Assembly: GCF_009792315.1 (NCBI RefSeq)
Contig: NZ_CP045542.1
Location: 744,001 to 808,000, forward strand
Reading direction: 5' to 3'
Source: Mycoplasma sp. NEAQ87857
GTDB lineage: Bacteria > Bacillota_I > Bacilli_A > Mycoplasmatales > Metamycoplasmataceae
DNA length: 64,000 bases
Below the pieces are notes generated by a model. The model searched no databases and was not told the origin of the DNA. It saw nothing but the letters and a program-made list of their open reading frames with translations. Positions 8,885 through 22,472 of the stretch are shown here, one piece after another. A program made the position numbers and the translations under genes. How positions within the stretch are numbered: the first letter of the stretch is position 1; each line of letters opens with the position of its first letter.

Positions 8885-11821
8885 ATGAAATTAAAAAAAT
8901 GATTACTTTTATCTTTAACTAGTCCTATTATTCCTCTTGTTGCAACTAGTTGCATCAATGAAACTAATTTAGATAATAAAACCAAAGAACAAAAAGTATT
9001 TTTAAATTCAATACAAGGATTAGTTCAAATTTATAAAAATAATAACGAACCTGAATATGCAAAATATTTAGAACAAGAATTAATTAACGCAAGAACTAAA
9101 TTATCAAAAAATAAAAATACAAATATAATGAATGATTTTGATGATGTTTTAAACAAAATTAAAGAATCATCAGAACAAAATATTTCAATTAAACAATTAG
9201 AACAAAATCAAATAGATGCTAGATTACAACCATTATCAAATGAAATTAGCTTAGACTATAAAAATAGTAAAAATATAAGTTTTAACGATGCTAAAACAAA
9301 TAATTTACAAATTAGTTTAAATGATCCTAGATTTGAAGTGGTTAATGTTGTGATAACTAAAAATCATTTAGGATTTTCAATTAGTTATCAAATTTTAGAT
9401 ACAGCTAAAAATGAATATTCATCAGTTTTAACTAAACAATTTAACAAAGATAATTTTGCATATGATTTTAGTCAAATTCTAAGTCAAATACAACCTAGTT
9501 ATAAAAATATTTTAAATACTACATTTAAAGACGCTGTTAATCAAGATGTTATTTTTAATGTAATTCAACCTAATTTTGAAATAGCTAATTTATCAGTTGT
9601 TAAAAATGTTAACAATTTTGTTATTACTTATCAAGTTAGAAAAATTGATACTAATGAATTATCTAGTGTTCAAACTAAATATTTAAGCAGTAATTTATTT
9701 AAAAAAGAAGTTAAAGAAGTTCAAAAAGAAACAAATTCTGATACTGATTCAACAAATAATACTAATAGCGATAAAGATAATAACAATGGTTTAGATAATA
9801 ATTCAACTACTGAATCAAATCAAAATAACTTAGACAATGAAAAAGAAAATGATAAAGATCAGGAATCAAATCCAACAGATGACCAAAAAGAAACAGAAAC
9901 TATAGATCAAAACACTACTGAAAATAAAGATAATCAATCAAATAATAATGATCAAACACCTAATACCAATGATTCTGCTGTAGATAATAAAGATCAAGAA
10001 TCTAATGCGAATCAAAATGGTATAGAATCAAACAATGATCAATCAACTAATGATAATCAAAACAATAAAGATCAAACACTTAATACCAATGATTCTAATA
10101 CAAATAATAATCAAGTAGATAATTCTGCTGATAATGCAGATAATGATAAAAAAGATGTTGATGATCATCAATCTCAACCTTCAACAGATATAAATAATAA
10201 TGTTGATGCAAATAATACACCTGATAGCAATTCAGATAGTGCTAATAAAGATACATCAAATCAAGATCAAAGCAATAATGATGAAAATCAATCAAACGCT
10301 TCAACTGATGAAACAGCAAACCAAGCTAATGATAATGAATATAATCAACTACTTTCACAATTAGAAGAAGCTGATACAAAATTAAAGAAAATTAAATCTT
10401 TAGCTCCTTATGCATTCAACGGAAGACAAAACACTTATGATACATTTTTAGCATTATTAGAAGAAGTTAAAAATAATAAAAATTTATATTCATCTAAGAA
10501 AGATGAATGAAATAGAAAATTAAATAATTCATTAACTTCTTTAAAAGCTACAGCTAATTTTGTACCAGGTGCAAATTGAGATAACATATTATCTTTTGCT
10601 GATCCTAGTGAACAATTTAATAAATTAAAAGAATTTATTAATAAATATGACCAATTAGATGATTTGATTATCAATACCGAAATCAAAACATCAATTCAAA
10701 CAGCAAAAAATACATTAGAAACTCAAATTGCTCCATATAAAAATTTACCCGCTAGTGCTTTAGGCTCATTAAATCCTGTATTTAATACACTTATATTAGC
10801 TAATACAAATACTTATAATGGTTTAAAAAAATCTGTAGATGATAATTTAGCTGAAACTAATAAATTTAAAGAAATAAGAGAAGAAGCAAATAAAGAACTA
10901 GAAACATATCAATATCCATATGCTAGTTTTAATTTTGGTAATGACCAAAAAGCAGCAAATGATCACATTTTTGAAGTATTTGCTAACTCAATTAAAAATT
11001 GATCATTTGGTGAATATTTCCCAGCTACAGATTCTAACCCTTCATATAATGAAGCTCTTGCAGCTAAAAATGAATGAGGTCCAACAATTGAGAAATATAA
11101 AGCATTAATTAAACAAGAAGTAGATAAAGGTAAAGGTGAATATGATGCTAATAAGCTTGCTCATATTGACTATGATACTAACGATACTGCTTCATTAATG
11201 GCATTAATTAAATTCAATGATGCTTATACAGAATCTCAAATTGCTAAATTAAATAAATTTAGAGGAATTTTAAAATTACCAATTTTAATTGATTTAAGTA
11301 AATCATTAACCAACGATCAAAAAGGTGCTTTAGTAATTCAAAACTTACTTGGATATACTAGAGGTATTTATATTAAAGACAAAATTAAAGTTGGTGAAGG
11401 TGATGAAGAATCTAAGAAAGTATTAAGTACTGGTCATTCATATTCAACATCTACTAAAAAAGTAGCTGATGAGTTAGGTTATTTATATAATGAAAATTAC
11501 TATGGTTCATATAATCAACCAATTTTTGCTCCTAGTTCTATCGGAGTAACTGCAGATTTTATTTCTAATATTTTTATGACTAAGATCTTAGGTGAAAGAA
11601 ATGATTATAAAAACAATGGTGGAATTGATGCTGATGGATTTGGACATTTATTAAATTCAATGGATAACCACAATATAGCTTTTTATGGTGCAGTATTTAT
11701 TGAAGATGAAGGTCATGATAATGTAGCTACAACTAGAAATAGATATCGTATTTCAATTCAAGATATGATGTGAAAAATAAATAATAATCATAAACCTTTT
11801 ACAAATATTAATGAATCATAA
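8885..11821 (+). CDS. Lipoprotein with Asn/Asp-rich linker and CAP-like C-terminal domain
   Basis: A 978-residue protein. The signal peptide ends in the lipobox VATSC (Cys23). Residues about 135-275 hold two similar units, RFEVVNVVITKNHLGFSISY and NFEIANLSVVKNVNNFVITY, like the lipoprotein-associated repeats of mycoplasma surface proteins. Residues about 281-482 are an N/D/S/T/Q/K low-complexity linker. From about residue 780 the order LNKFRGILKLP, GHSYST (His851), YNEN (Glu870), GFGHLLN (His921) then GAVFIED follows the layout of bacterial SCP/CAP domains (PR-1 fold). That last call is my pattern match and not certain. The gene contains several in-frame TGA codons. Shine-Dalgarno AAAGGAG precedes ATG. 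Expression may rely on read-through from rpmE. Confidence 0.7.
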
Positions 11822-11826
11822 AAATC

Positions 11827-11856
11827 AAAAGCAACTATTACCATAGTTGCTTTTTT
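11827..11856 (+). terminator. Rho-independent terminator after the CAP-like lipoprotein
   Basis: 12-bp stem (11827-11838 with 11843-11854), loop TACC, followed by T residues. Confidence 0.9.
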
Positions 11857-11894
11857 GAAGTGTTAAAAAAAATAAGTTTATAGATTTAAAAAGG

Positions 11895-11900
11895 TATAAT
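11895..11900 (+). promoter_or_regulatory. -10 box of the upp promoter
   Basis: TATAAT at 11895-11900, 32 bases before the upp ATG, with a Shine-Dalgarno sequence TTAGGAG at 11921-11927. This is a conventional leadered gene. No clear -35 is visible. Confidence 0.6.
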
Positions 11901-11932
11901 ATAACAAATATTTTAATACATTAGGAGTTTTT

Positions 11933-12559
11933 ATGCTAAAAATTATTAATCACCCACTTATTGATATCAAACTTACTAAAATGCGTGATAAAAATACTAA
12001 TCACCTTGCTTTTAAGAACAATTTAAATGAAATTGCTTCTTTAATGGTTTATGAAATTTTAAGAGATTACAAAACCAAAGACATTACTATAACTACACCA
12101 TTAGAACAGGAATTTGTTGGTGCAGATTTTAACAAAGAAATTATTTTAGTTCCAATTTTAAGAGCTGGTTTAGGAATGACTGAAGGAATTTTAAACCTAG
12201 TTCCTCAAGCTAGAGTTGGTCATATTGGAATGTATAGAAATGAAGAAACATTAATTCCAGTTCCTTATTATTATAAAATGCCAGAAGTAGACAAAAATAG
12301 TTTAGTTATTGTAGTTGATCCAATGTTAGCAACAGGTAATTCAGCTGCTGATGCTATTCAAGAATTAAAAGATGATGGATTTACTAACATTATTCTTGTT
12401 TGCTTAGTTGGAGTAGATCAAGGAATTAAAAAAGTTGAAGAAAAATTTGGACAAGATTTTCAAATTTTCCTTGCTTCTAAAGATGAAAAATTAAACTCTA
12501 AAGGTTATATTGAACCTGGATTAGGGGATGCAGGAGATAGAATTTTTGGTACTAAATAA
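11933..12559 (+). CDS. upp: Uracil phosphoribosyltransferase
   Basis: A 208-residue protein making UMP from uracil and PRPP in pyrimidine salvage. Family signatures are ILVPILRAGLGMTEGILNLVP, VVIVDPMLATGNSA-type PRPP loop (here VVVDPMLATGNS) and the C-terminal GLGDAGDRIFGTK. The length is typical. The stop overlaps the ATG of the next gene (TAATG), suggesting translational coupling. Confidence 0.96.
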   Translation: MLKIINHPLIDIKLTKMRDKNTNHLAFKNNLNEIASLMVYEILRDYKTKDITITTPLEQEFVGADFNKEIILVPILRAGLGMTEGILNLVPQARVGHIGMYRNEETLIPVPYYYKMPEVDKNSLVIVVDPMLATGNSAADAIQELKDDGFTNIILVCLVGVDQGIKKVEEKFGQDFQIFLASKDEKLNSKGYIEPGLGDAGDRIFGTK

Positions 12560-13242
12560 TGAAACCATTGGTTTTTAAAAACAGAACTAGTGAAGTTTTT
12601 AAAATTAGTTTTAGTGCTATTTTATTAGCTTTAATTTTATTATCTAGTTTTATTTCAAGATTTTTAACCATTTTTGGATTTTTAAATATTGAAATATCAT
12701 TAGTTTTTATCTTATTAAGTTTATATTTAGTTGGGTTCAAATACTCAATTATTTTAACTGTTGCAAGATTTGCGATTGCACCACTAATGCACCCTGGGTG
12801 ATTGGTCATTAATTATTTAGGTGGATTTATTTTATTTTTAGTACAACTCTTTTTTATTTTTATTTTTATATTGATACATTATCTTTTAAATAAAGCAACT
12901 AATAAATATAATGGAATAATGTTTGTAATAAGTCTTATTCTAACAATGTTGGCAACAACTATTCTTATATCAACCTTAAACACATTTTATTTTAATACCT
13001 TGTACTATGGAGCATTAGGTGCGATTCAAAACTTAAGCTTAAGCGAAACAATAAAAGCTTATAATGCTTTTCCTTTGTTTTTTGGGATTAAAAACTATTA
13101 TTTAGGATCTTATGTGTTTTATATTAGTTTTAATTTAATTAACTTAACAATTAATTTAGTTTTAATTTCAATTATTATTTTTCTAGATTATAAAACTAAA
13201 TTTCTATCACGTATGGTACCAAATTGCCATAATAAATACTAA
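12559..13242 (+). CDS. Membrane protein, probable ECF-transporter S component
   Basis: A 227-residue, very hydrophobic protein with about six predicted membrane segments. The pattern FKISFSAILLALILLSSF, then SLVFILLSLYLVGFKYSIIL, then RFAIAPLMHPGW is like substrate-binding S components of energy-coupling-factor importers; I recall a mycoplasma family of this type (MPN527-like). It lacks ATPase motifs, so it would need the shared EcfA/EcfT module elsewhere. It overlaps upp by one base and is followed 8 bp later by leuS. The coupling to upp hints at a pyrimidine or related substrate, which is inference. TGA at 12799-12801 encodes Trp. Confidence 0.55.
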
Positions 13243-13250
13243 GGAGAAAA

Positions 13251-15575
<2,325 letters not shown>

Positions 15576-15583
15576 GGAGAGAT

Positions 15584-18190
15584 ATGAGTCAAACCAAACC
15601 AACTAAAACTAAAAAAATTAAATTCCGCTACATAGCAGTACCTGCAAAAGAATGTGCTTTACCTTTAGGGTATCATATGATTATTCTTGATCAACCTGAG
15701 TTAATTAAAAAAATTACTCAAACTCAAATGGAAGAAGCAAGAATGATCATTGTCTATCTTGAAAATGATGGCAGATATCTTCATAAAGCTGCTTATGTAC
15801 AACCTTTATCACTTGAAGCATTAGATACAAGTGATTCTAAATCTGCTAAAAAATGATTATTTACTTATAAATCTTTAGGTTTTGTAGAACTTGAAGAAAG
15901 TGAAAATCACACTGATCGTAATCCAACTGCTCAAAAAGCTAAAGAATATGATGAATTTGTGGTTTTTAAAGCTGATAAATTTCAACAAAATTCTACTGAG
16001 TTTTATCGTGAAGTACTTTCAAGTTTGGATTTAGATACTTTCCATAAAATTCTTAAAGCTACTTTAGATACAATTGAACGTGATGATACTATTAGTTCAT
16101 TATACGATGAAGCTATTGATCAATATCGTGCAATTAGTTATAAAGGGATTGGTGCAATTATTGATACTTATGAACATAAATTAAGAACTAATAATCATCA
16201 AGAATTTCAAGCAGTTTATTTTGCTAGTGTTTTAAACTTTTTTAATCAAAGAATTTATCCTGATAGAGAAAGAGTATTTTTTGACTTTAGTATCGATAAT
16301 TTAACTAATGCAACATATAACATCAGTAATGTTTTAAATCAATTTTTAGAAATAGAAACCGAAATCAAAGATAAAATTAACACAAGATTAAATGAACAAC
16401 AAAAAGAATTCATTTTACGTGAAAAAATGAAAGCTATTTCTGATAGTTTAAAATCAATGAATGTTGATGTTGATGATGAAGATCAATATTCAAAAATTAT
16501 TCGTGATGATGTATTGAACAAAATCTATCCCAAATCAGTACAAAAATTAATCAAAGTCGAATCTAAGCGTGCAAGTGAAATGATGCAAGCTTCTCCTGAA
16601 GCTAATATTGTTAAAACTTATGTTAGCTTATTAAAACAACTTCCTTGAAGAAAAACTGAAGTTGAATACTTAGATATTGATAAAGTTCGTAGCACATTAG
16701 ACAAATATCACTATGGTATTGATGAAGTTAAACAAAGAATTATTGAGTATATTGCTTTAATTATTAAAGCAAAACAAGCTGATAAAGATAAAGATAATAA
16801 ACTTCCAATTGATGCAAAACACGAAATTGATCTTTCTTTATTTAAAGAAGAAAATAAAAACACTTACAATAATGTACCAATTATTACTTTAGTAGGTCCT
16901 CCAGGAACTGGTAAAACTTCTTTATCTAAAGCGATCGCAGAAGCTTTAAATCGTAAATTCATCAAAGTATCTCTTGGAGGAGTACATGATGAATCAGAAA
17001 TTAGAGGACATAGAAGAACTTATGTAGGAGCTATGCCTGGAAAAATTGTTAAAGGGATCAAACGTGCAGGAGTATCTAACCCTGTTATTCTATTAGATGA
17101 AATTGATAAAATGGCTTCAAACACTAAAGGTGATCCAGCTTCAGCAATGTTAGAGGTATTAGATCCTGAGCAAAATAGCAAATTCCAAGATCATTATTTA
17201 GAGCATGAATATGATTTATCTAAAGTTATTTTTATTGCTACAGCTAATTATTATGAAAATATTCCAGCTCCATTATTAGATAGAGTTGAAATTATTCAAT
17301 TAAGCTCATACACTTTAACTGAAAAAATCAATATTGCTAAAACTCATTTAATTCCAAAAGTTATTTTACAATCATATTTAGACAAAGAATTTTTCCAAAT
17401 TGATGATGAAACTATTGCTTATATTATTAAACACTATACAAAAGAAGCAGGAGTTAGAGGGTTAAAACGTATTTTTGATAAGATTGCTAGAAAAATAGTT
17501 TTAAAAACTATGGAAGATAGCTCTATTAAACAATTTGTGATTACTCAAGAAAATATTGAAGAACTTTTAGGAACTGAAACATTTAAAGATGAACTAGAAG
17601 AAGATATCGATATTCCAGGAATTGTTAATGGACTAGCTTTTACTTCTGTTGGAGGAAGCACCTTACAAATAGAAGTTAATACTTTTAAAGGTAAACCTGA
17701 AATTAAACTTACAGGTTCGTTAAAAGAAGTTATGCAAGAATCTGCTCAAATTGCTTTATCTTATGTTAGATCTAATGCTGAAAAATTTGGAATTAGTGAT
17801 TTTGATTTTGAGAAAAATACTATTCATATTCACGTTCCTGAAGGTGCAGTACCAAAAGATGGACCTAGTGCTGGTGTTACATTTACAACAGCTTTAATTT
17901 CAGCTTTAAGTCAAAGAGTTGTATCGCATAAAATTGGTATGACTGGAGAAATTACTCTTAGAGGTAAAGTTTTAGAAATTGGTGGATTAAAAGAAAAATC
18001 ATTTGCAGCAAGTCAAAAAGGGATTGAATATGTCTTTATTCCAGAAGGTAATATTAAAAACTTAAAAGACATTCCAAATGAAATCAAATCAACTATCAAA
18101 TATATTCCAGTTAAATGTTATGATGAAATATATGATGTTATTTTTGAACAAAAAGAACCAAAAACAATAATTGAATTTAAAGAAAATTAA
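15584..18190 (+). CDS. lon: ATP-dependent protease Lon
   Basis: An 868-residue cytosolic AAA+ serine protease that degrades misfolded and regulatory proteins. The N-terminal substrate-binding domain spans about residues 10-330. Walker A GPPGTGKT is at 438-445, preceded by a charged insert (about 400-432). Walker B is [10 protein letters not shown]. The catalytic dyad is Ser762 in PKDGPSAGV and Lys805 in GLKEKSF; the spacing of 43 equals E. coli S679/K722. TGA codons at the ends of the 90-codon and 319-codon open stretches encode Trp. It lies in a run with leuS and the permease, whose ATG overlaps its stop. Confidence 0.97.
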
Positions 18191-19611
18191 TGTCAAAACA
18201 CTTTACACAACGTTCATTTACTTTCTTTACAATTAACTTTATAGTTGGTTTAGGATTTTTAACCACTATTTCTACAGTTGCTGGATTTGGATTATGAGGT
18301 TATTTAATTATTCTAATTGCAGGAATGGCTGTATTTGGGGTATCCTTAGTATTCTCAAGATTAAGCAACGCTTTTAAAGAGCACTATGGTGGATCTTATG
18401 CTTTTGCTAAGCACTTTAATGAAAGCTATGGTCAATCAAAAAAAACAAAATTCTTTGCTTTTTTTGTAGGATGAAATCAATTTATTCAAAATCCAATTAT
18501 TTCATCAGTTTCACCATTGTTTTTAGCTAATGTAATTACAGGTTTATTAGATCCAAATCAGCCTAATTACACCTTATTTTTATGAATAACAAGAGTTGGA
18601 GCTTTAATCTTTTTTATTGTTTTAATATTGCTTTCAACTATAGGTTTAAAAGTTAATAAACGAATTATTTGATCTGTTTCAACTATTAAATGATTTGTTT
18701 TATTAATTGGGATCTTCATTTTACTTTATGAAGTAACTACCCATCAACAATATGATCAAAATATAATGAATCATAAAAAGATTGATGCACAGCTATTATT
18801 TGCTAATAGTTTATTGTTTATTTATGCTTTTGGTGGGACTGAAGATGTTGCTGCTATGGTTAAAGATGTTAAATTTAAAAACTTTAGAAAGATTTTATTT
18901 GTTTCATTCTTTAGTGTTTTAGGTTTTTATCTTATAGTGTTTAGTTTGCTTTTAGGGTTAGATATTAAACTAATCCAAGATAAAGGATTGGTTTATGTTT
19001 ACAAAACTCTAGGAGCAGTAGTTGGTACAGTATTATTCCTTTTTGGATTTATTTCAAATGAAATAAGTTCCAAAATTACAATTAGTGTAGCTACTGCTAG
19101 AAAGCTTGCACCATTAGCTAAAGATGGTCATATTTTTGCTATTTTAGCTAAAAAAAGTAAAAATGGTGAATTTAAAAATGCTATATGATTTACTTCAATT
19201 GCTACTTTAGTTACTATGATAGTTTTTTGAACTATTCCATTAGTGATTTATTCTAATCCTAGTGAGCAAAATAATTTCTTTGATACAGTAATTATTTCTT
19301 CAGGAGTAGCTTTATTAATTGAAGATTTATTAACTTTATATGTAGCTTTTGCTTTAGAAAAGAAAAAAGTTATTACTAAAATACCATTATGAGAGAAGAT
19401 ATATTATATTTTTGTAATGGGTTTAATTATATTTTTATTAATATCTTTCTTATTCCCGATTATTTGAAAACCAATTTATCCAAATATTCAATTTGATCCT
19501 AAACAATGAGTTGTTTTAGGATCATACTTAGTATTTATTTTAATAGGAATAATTATTTATTTTGCTAATAATAAAATCAAAAATAAAGAACAATATATTA
19601 AAAATAATTAA
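18190..19611 (+). CDS. APC-superfamily amino acid permease
   Basis: A 473-residue membrane protein with about 12 predicted helices. The N-terminal FTINFIVGLGFLTTIS and the following GLWGYLIILIAGMAVFGVSL resemble the first two helices of APC permeases, and FGGTEDVAAMVKDVK matches the cytosolic loop after helix 6. It would import amino acids, substrate unknown. It overlaps the lon stop by one base (TAATG) with no strong Shine-Dalgarno sequence, so translational coupling is likely. A terminator follows. Confidence 0.82.
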
Positions 19612-19620
19612 AACTTAATC

Positions 19621-19652
19621 ATTAAAACAGCAATATTTATTGCTGTTTTAAT
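19621..19652 (+). terminator. Rho-independent terminator of the leuS-lon-permease run
   Basis: Stem ATTAAAACAGCAATA (19621-19635) with 19638-19652, very short loop, AT-rich tail. It faces the terminator of the convergent lipoprotein gene. Confidence 0.8.
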
Positions 19653-19667
19653 TTATTTTAAAGCAAC

Positions 19668-19699
19668 AAAAAAATACAGACCTTTTAGGTCTGTATTTT
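19668..19699 (-). terminator. Rho-independent terminator of the minus-strand lipoprotein gene
   Basis: 12-bp stem AAAATACAGACC (19671-19682) with 19688-19699, loop of 5. The A-run at 19668-19674 reads as a U-tract on the minus strand. Confidence 0.85.
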
Positions 19700-19704
19700 A
19701 AATT

Positions 19705-21195
19705 TTATTTAAGTCCTTCTTTAGCTAAAATTTCTTGTTGTAATGATGTTAATCATCTTACTTTTTGGTTAAAGACAAATCTATTATTTGTTGGATTATG
19801 TTGATCTACTTCTTTAATAGCGTTTAATACTGCCATAGCATTTGCATTATCTGCTAATTGTGCTTGAGTTAATAAATTATCAAAGTCTTTAGTTCCATTA
19901 GCTCAATCATTTAATCTAAATAATGTTTGAAGTGCAAAGTTTCATGAATAACCAATTTTTGCATATCAAGATTTAAATGATTCTAAATCTTTAGTTAAAA
20001 CACTAAAATCAATTGATTGATCATTTTGACTAAAGAAATTTAATAAAGTATCATAAGCATTAGCTAATAATACTCTTGATTGACCTTGAGGTGCTGCGGT
20101 TACTATATTACTTAATAAAGTTAGTTGGTTTAATAATTTAGTTTTAGCTTCATTTGATGAATTAGCTGATTTTAATTCATTAACCAACATTGTTCCTTTA
20201 CCTTCAGGTGCAAATAATTCACTTAATTTAGCTATCATATCTTTAACATAAGGTGTGTAGTTAGCTAATAATTCTTTAACTGCATTACCTCTAGGAGTCA
20301 TATTTGATTTAATATTAATATTATTAAATCAATCTTGTTGTTCTTTTAATGAAATTTTACCTTCAGCAATTTTAGCTGCATTAATAGCTCCATCAAATAA
20401 TGTAACCATTCTTTGAGTTAATACTGAAATTGCAATTAAAGCAACCTTAGTAAATTCACTAGCACTTTCAATTTTTGCTAAGCTAGTAGAGAAATTACCA
20501 CTAGGAAGTTTTTTGCTATTATCCTCTGGAAATGCTGGATTAACAACTTCTTGAGTTTGAGATTCTAAAAATCTAGCTAAATCATTAACACTTGCTCCTG
20601 CAGGTACTCAATTATCTCCTTGATATAATGGAGTATTTTGCATATTTTTGATTAAGTTAACTAATGGTGTTACATCGCTAAGATTATCTAAATAATTGCT
20701 TGAATAAGTTCCTTCTACTCCTAATGCTGTTGCAGCTTCTACTACTGTGTCCATAATTTTTTTAGCTTTTTCTAAGAACATAGCTTTTTTATTTGAATAT
20801 TCTTCAGAACTTGCTAAACCATTGCTTACAAAGTATTCAACACCTTTTGGATCATTTTTGAATAATCCAACAGTTTTAGCAACTGCAGCCATCCATTGAG
20901 TTTTAAATTTTTCTACTGCTTGAGTTTTAGTTGAATCACTTCCTGCTAATTTAGTATATCTTTTAGCAAATAAACCATCATTTAAAGCATAAGTTCCTCT
21001 AACAATTAATCTAAAAGGCCCCATTAAGGTTCCTAAGTTATTTGCTGCACGTTTTTTAACTGCTAAATCAGTTTGTGTTGCTTGATATTGATCCATTTTT
21101 GGATTATTTGTTGTAGCATTACAAGCTACCATTGATGCTACAAGTGAAGTTGAAATTCCGCCAGTAGCAAATAAAAGCATTTTGTTTAATTTCAT
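19705..21195 (-). CDS. Lipoprotein of unknown function
   Basis: A 496-residue protein whose signal peptide ends in a lipobox, VASMVAC (Cys25). The Shine-Dalgarno sequence AAAGGA lies about 7 bases before ATG. TGA codons read as Trp join the open stretches into one frame ending at 19705-19707 (LAKEGLK). The mature part is mainly predicted helical with many Leu/Asn/Ala and no catalytic motif I can name. It is the only long minus-strand gene in the first 45 kb. An unusual upstream region (21196-21330) holds a palindrome and a three-codon reading frame. Confidence 0.75.
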
Positions 21196-21252
21196 ATTTT
21201 TTCCTTTATATATTTGTTTATTTTATTTGTTTTGAATTTTGAGTTAATAATT

Positions 21253-21270
21253 ATTTGCAAAATTGCAAAT
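21253..21270. repeat. Palindrome ATTTGCAA-AA-TTGCAAAT in the lipoprotein leader
   Basis: Two 8-base arms (21253-21260 and 21263-21270) in perfect inverted repeat, about 60 bases before the minus-strand lipoprotein start. It could be a repressor site or a hairpin in the leader RNA. Confidence 0.55.
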
Positions 21271-21483
21271 TTCATTCCATCTTTTATTTAATCATTATAA
21301 TTCTCCTTTTTTTCCTACTTAATAATTATATTATATTTATATAAAACTCTAGAGTAATATGATAGTTATTTTGTGGAAAAAGTGTGATATAAAGCTATTT
21401 TTTTAGCAAAAATAAAACTTTTAGAAAACCCAGAATTTGGTACAATTACACAAAAGTTATTTTTAATAGTCTATAAATGCTAG

Positions 21484-21489
21484 TATAAT
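21484..21489 (+). promoter_or_regulatory. -10 box of whiA
   Basis: TATAAT ends 9 bases before the whiA ATG, and no Shine-Dalgarno sequence intervenes, so the message should have at most about three untranslated bases. Confidence 0.65.
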
Positions 21490-21498
21490 AATAAAACT

Positions 21499-22371
21499 AT
21501 GAAACAAACTAACAAAAGTTCTTTTTCATGAGAAGTAAAAAAAGAGGTTTTAAACAATTTAAAAAACAAAGATGACATCATCGCTTTTATTAATGGATTA
21601 ATTTATGCTAACGCTGTAGAATATCCAACTTTTTATGAACTTAAAATCAAAAATAGTTTTATTTTAGAAAAAATATTAATTCGAATGGAAAAATCTAATA
21701 TTCCATTTTTCACTCAAAAAAAATGGAAAACTAAATTTTTAATTGATAAAAAAGATTTTAAAGTTAAAAATGAAATTGTTTTTAAAGATCGTTTAACTTT
21801 CTTTTTTGCTGGAGTTTTTTGTGGTAGTGGTAATATCTCTGTTCATGATACAACTTCTTACCATTTAGAAATAAGTTCGCATGATTATAATAAAATAATG
21901 AAAATAATGGATAAGTTAAATTATTATGAATTTAACTTTATGTACCTTAGTCGTAAAAATAAACATATCTTATATATTAAAAAACTTGATAAACTATTAG
22001 ATTTTCTTTCTGCTATAGGAGCTAAAAAATCATGATTTAAATTGCAAAATTTAAAAATTAAACGTGATTTTGAAAATGTTTCAAATCGAATCAATAATAT
22101 TGATTTTAGTAATTTACAAAAAATTGCTAAAAGCTCAATCAAACATAATCAAAATATAGATTATGTTTTTGAACATAATCTGTTAGATTTATTTAATGAA
22201 AATCAATTAGTTTTTTTAAGAATTAAAAGCGAAAAAAAATGAGCTTCGTTGAATGAAATTTGTTTAATCTTAGAACAAGAACATAATATTTTTGTTTCAA
22301 AAAGTGGTTTAAATCATTGATTAAGAAAACTAAATCAAATTGTAGAAAACCATAAAAAAGAGCAAAATTAA
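21499..22371 (+). CDS. whiA: WhiA-type DNA-binding protein
   Basis: A 290-residue protein matching WhiA. The start SSFSWEVKKEVLNN corresponds to the family SFxxEVKxEL. GVFCGSGNISVHDTTSYHLE is the degenerate LAGLIDADG-homing-endonuclease-like domain. The C-terminal ASLNEICLILE...SKSGLNHWLRKL is the helix-turn-helix. WhiA regulates division and chromosome segregation genes in Gram-positives; its role in mollicutes is not clear. It has no Shine-Dalgarno sequence and is likely leaderless. TGA codons at 21529, 22033, 22240 and 22318 encode Trp. Confidence 0.88.
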
Positions 22372-22400
22372 CTGAATGATACACCAAATAACGTTGTTTA

Positions 22401-22450
22401 AAAAAATAAAAGCAAAAATACCCAAAAAAGTGTTTTCGCTTTTATTTTTT
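22401..22450 (+). terminator. Rho-independent terminator between whiA and the S10 operon
   Basis: 13-bp stem (22401-22413 with 22438-22450), long A/T-rich inner part and T-run. The S10-operon -10 box begins only 6 bases after it. Confidence 0.8.
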
Positions 22451-22455
22451 TACTC

Positions 22456-22472
22456 TATAATTTAAAAGCAAC
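22456..22472 (+). promoter_or_regulatory. Promoter of the S10-spc operon
   Basis: TATAAT (22456-22461), 4 bases, then AAGCAAC (22466-22472). The first bases of the transcript are part of the leader hairpin. A second TATAAT at 22552-22557 lies in the loop of a small hairpin and could be a weaker internal promoter. Confidence 0.7.

Larger units (their letters stand above)
21196..21498. promoter_or_regulatory. Divergent intergenic region between the lipoprotein gene and whiA
   Basis: About 303 bp, very AT-rich. Reading on the minus strand from its far end it contains TATAAT-like boxes (about 21328-21345), AAAGGAG followed by ATG-ATT-AAA-TAA (about 21290-21310), the palindrome ATTTGCAA-AA-TTGCAAAT (21253-21270), then the lipoprotein Shine-Dalgarno sequence. 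On the plus side lies the whiA -10 box. No further gene is seen. Confidence 0.5.

Noticed and set aside
9728-10330. Repetitive Asn/Asp-rich stretch as a CRISPR or tandem-repeat array
   Set aside because: It is in frame within a lipoprotein, with irregular codon-level repeats and no repeat-spacer pattern. I see no CRISPR array in the window.
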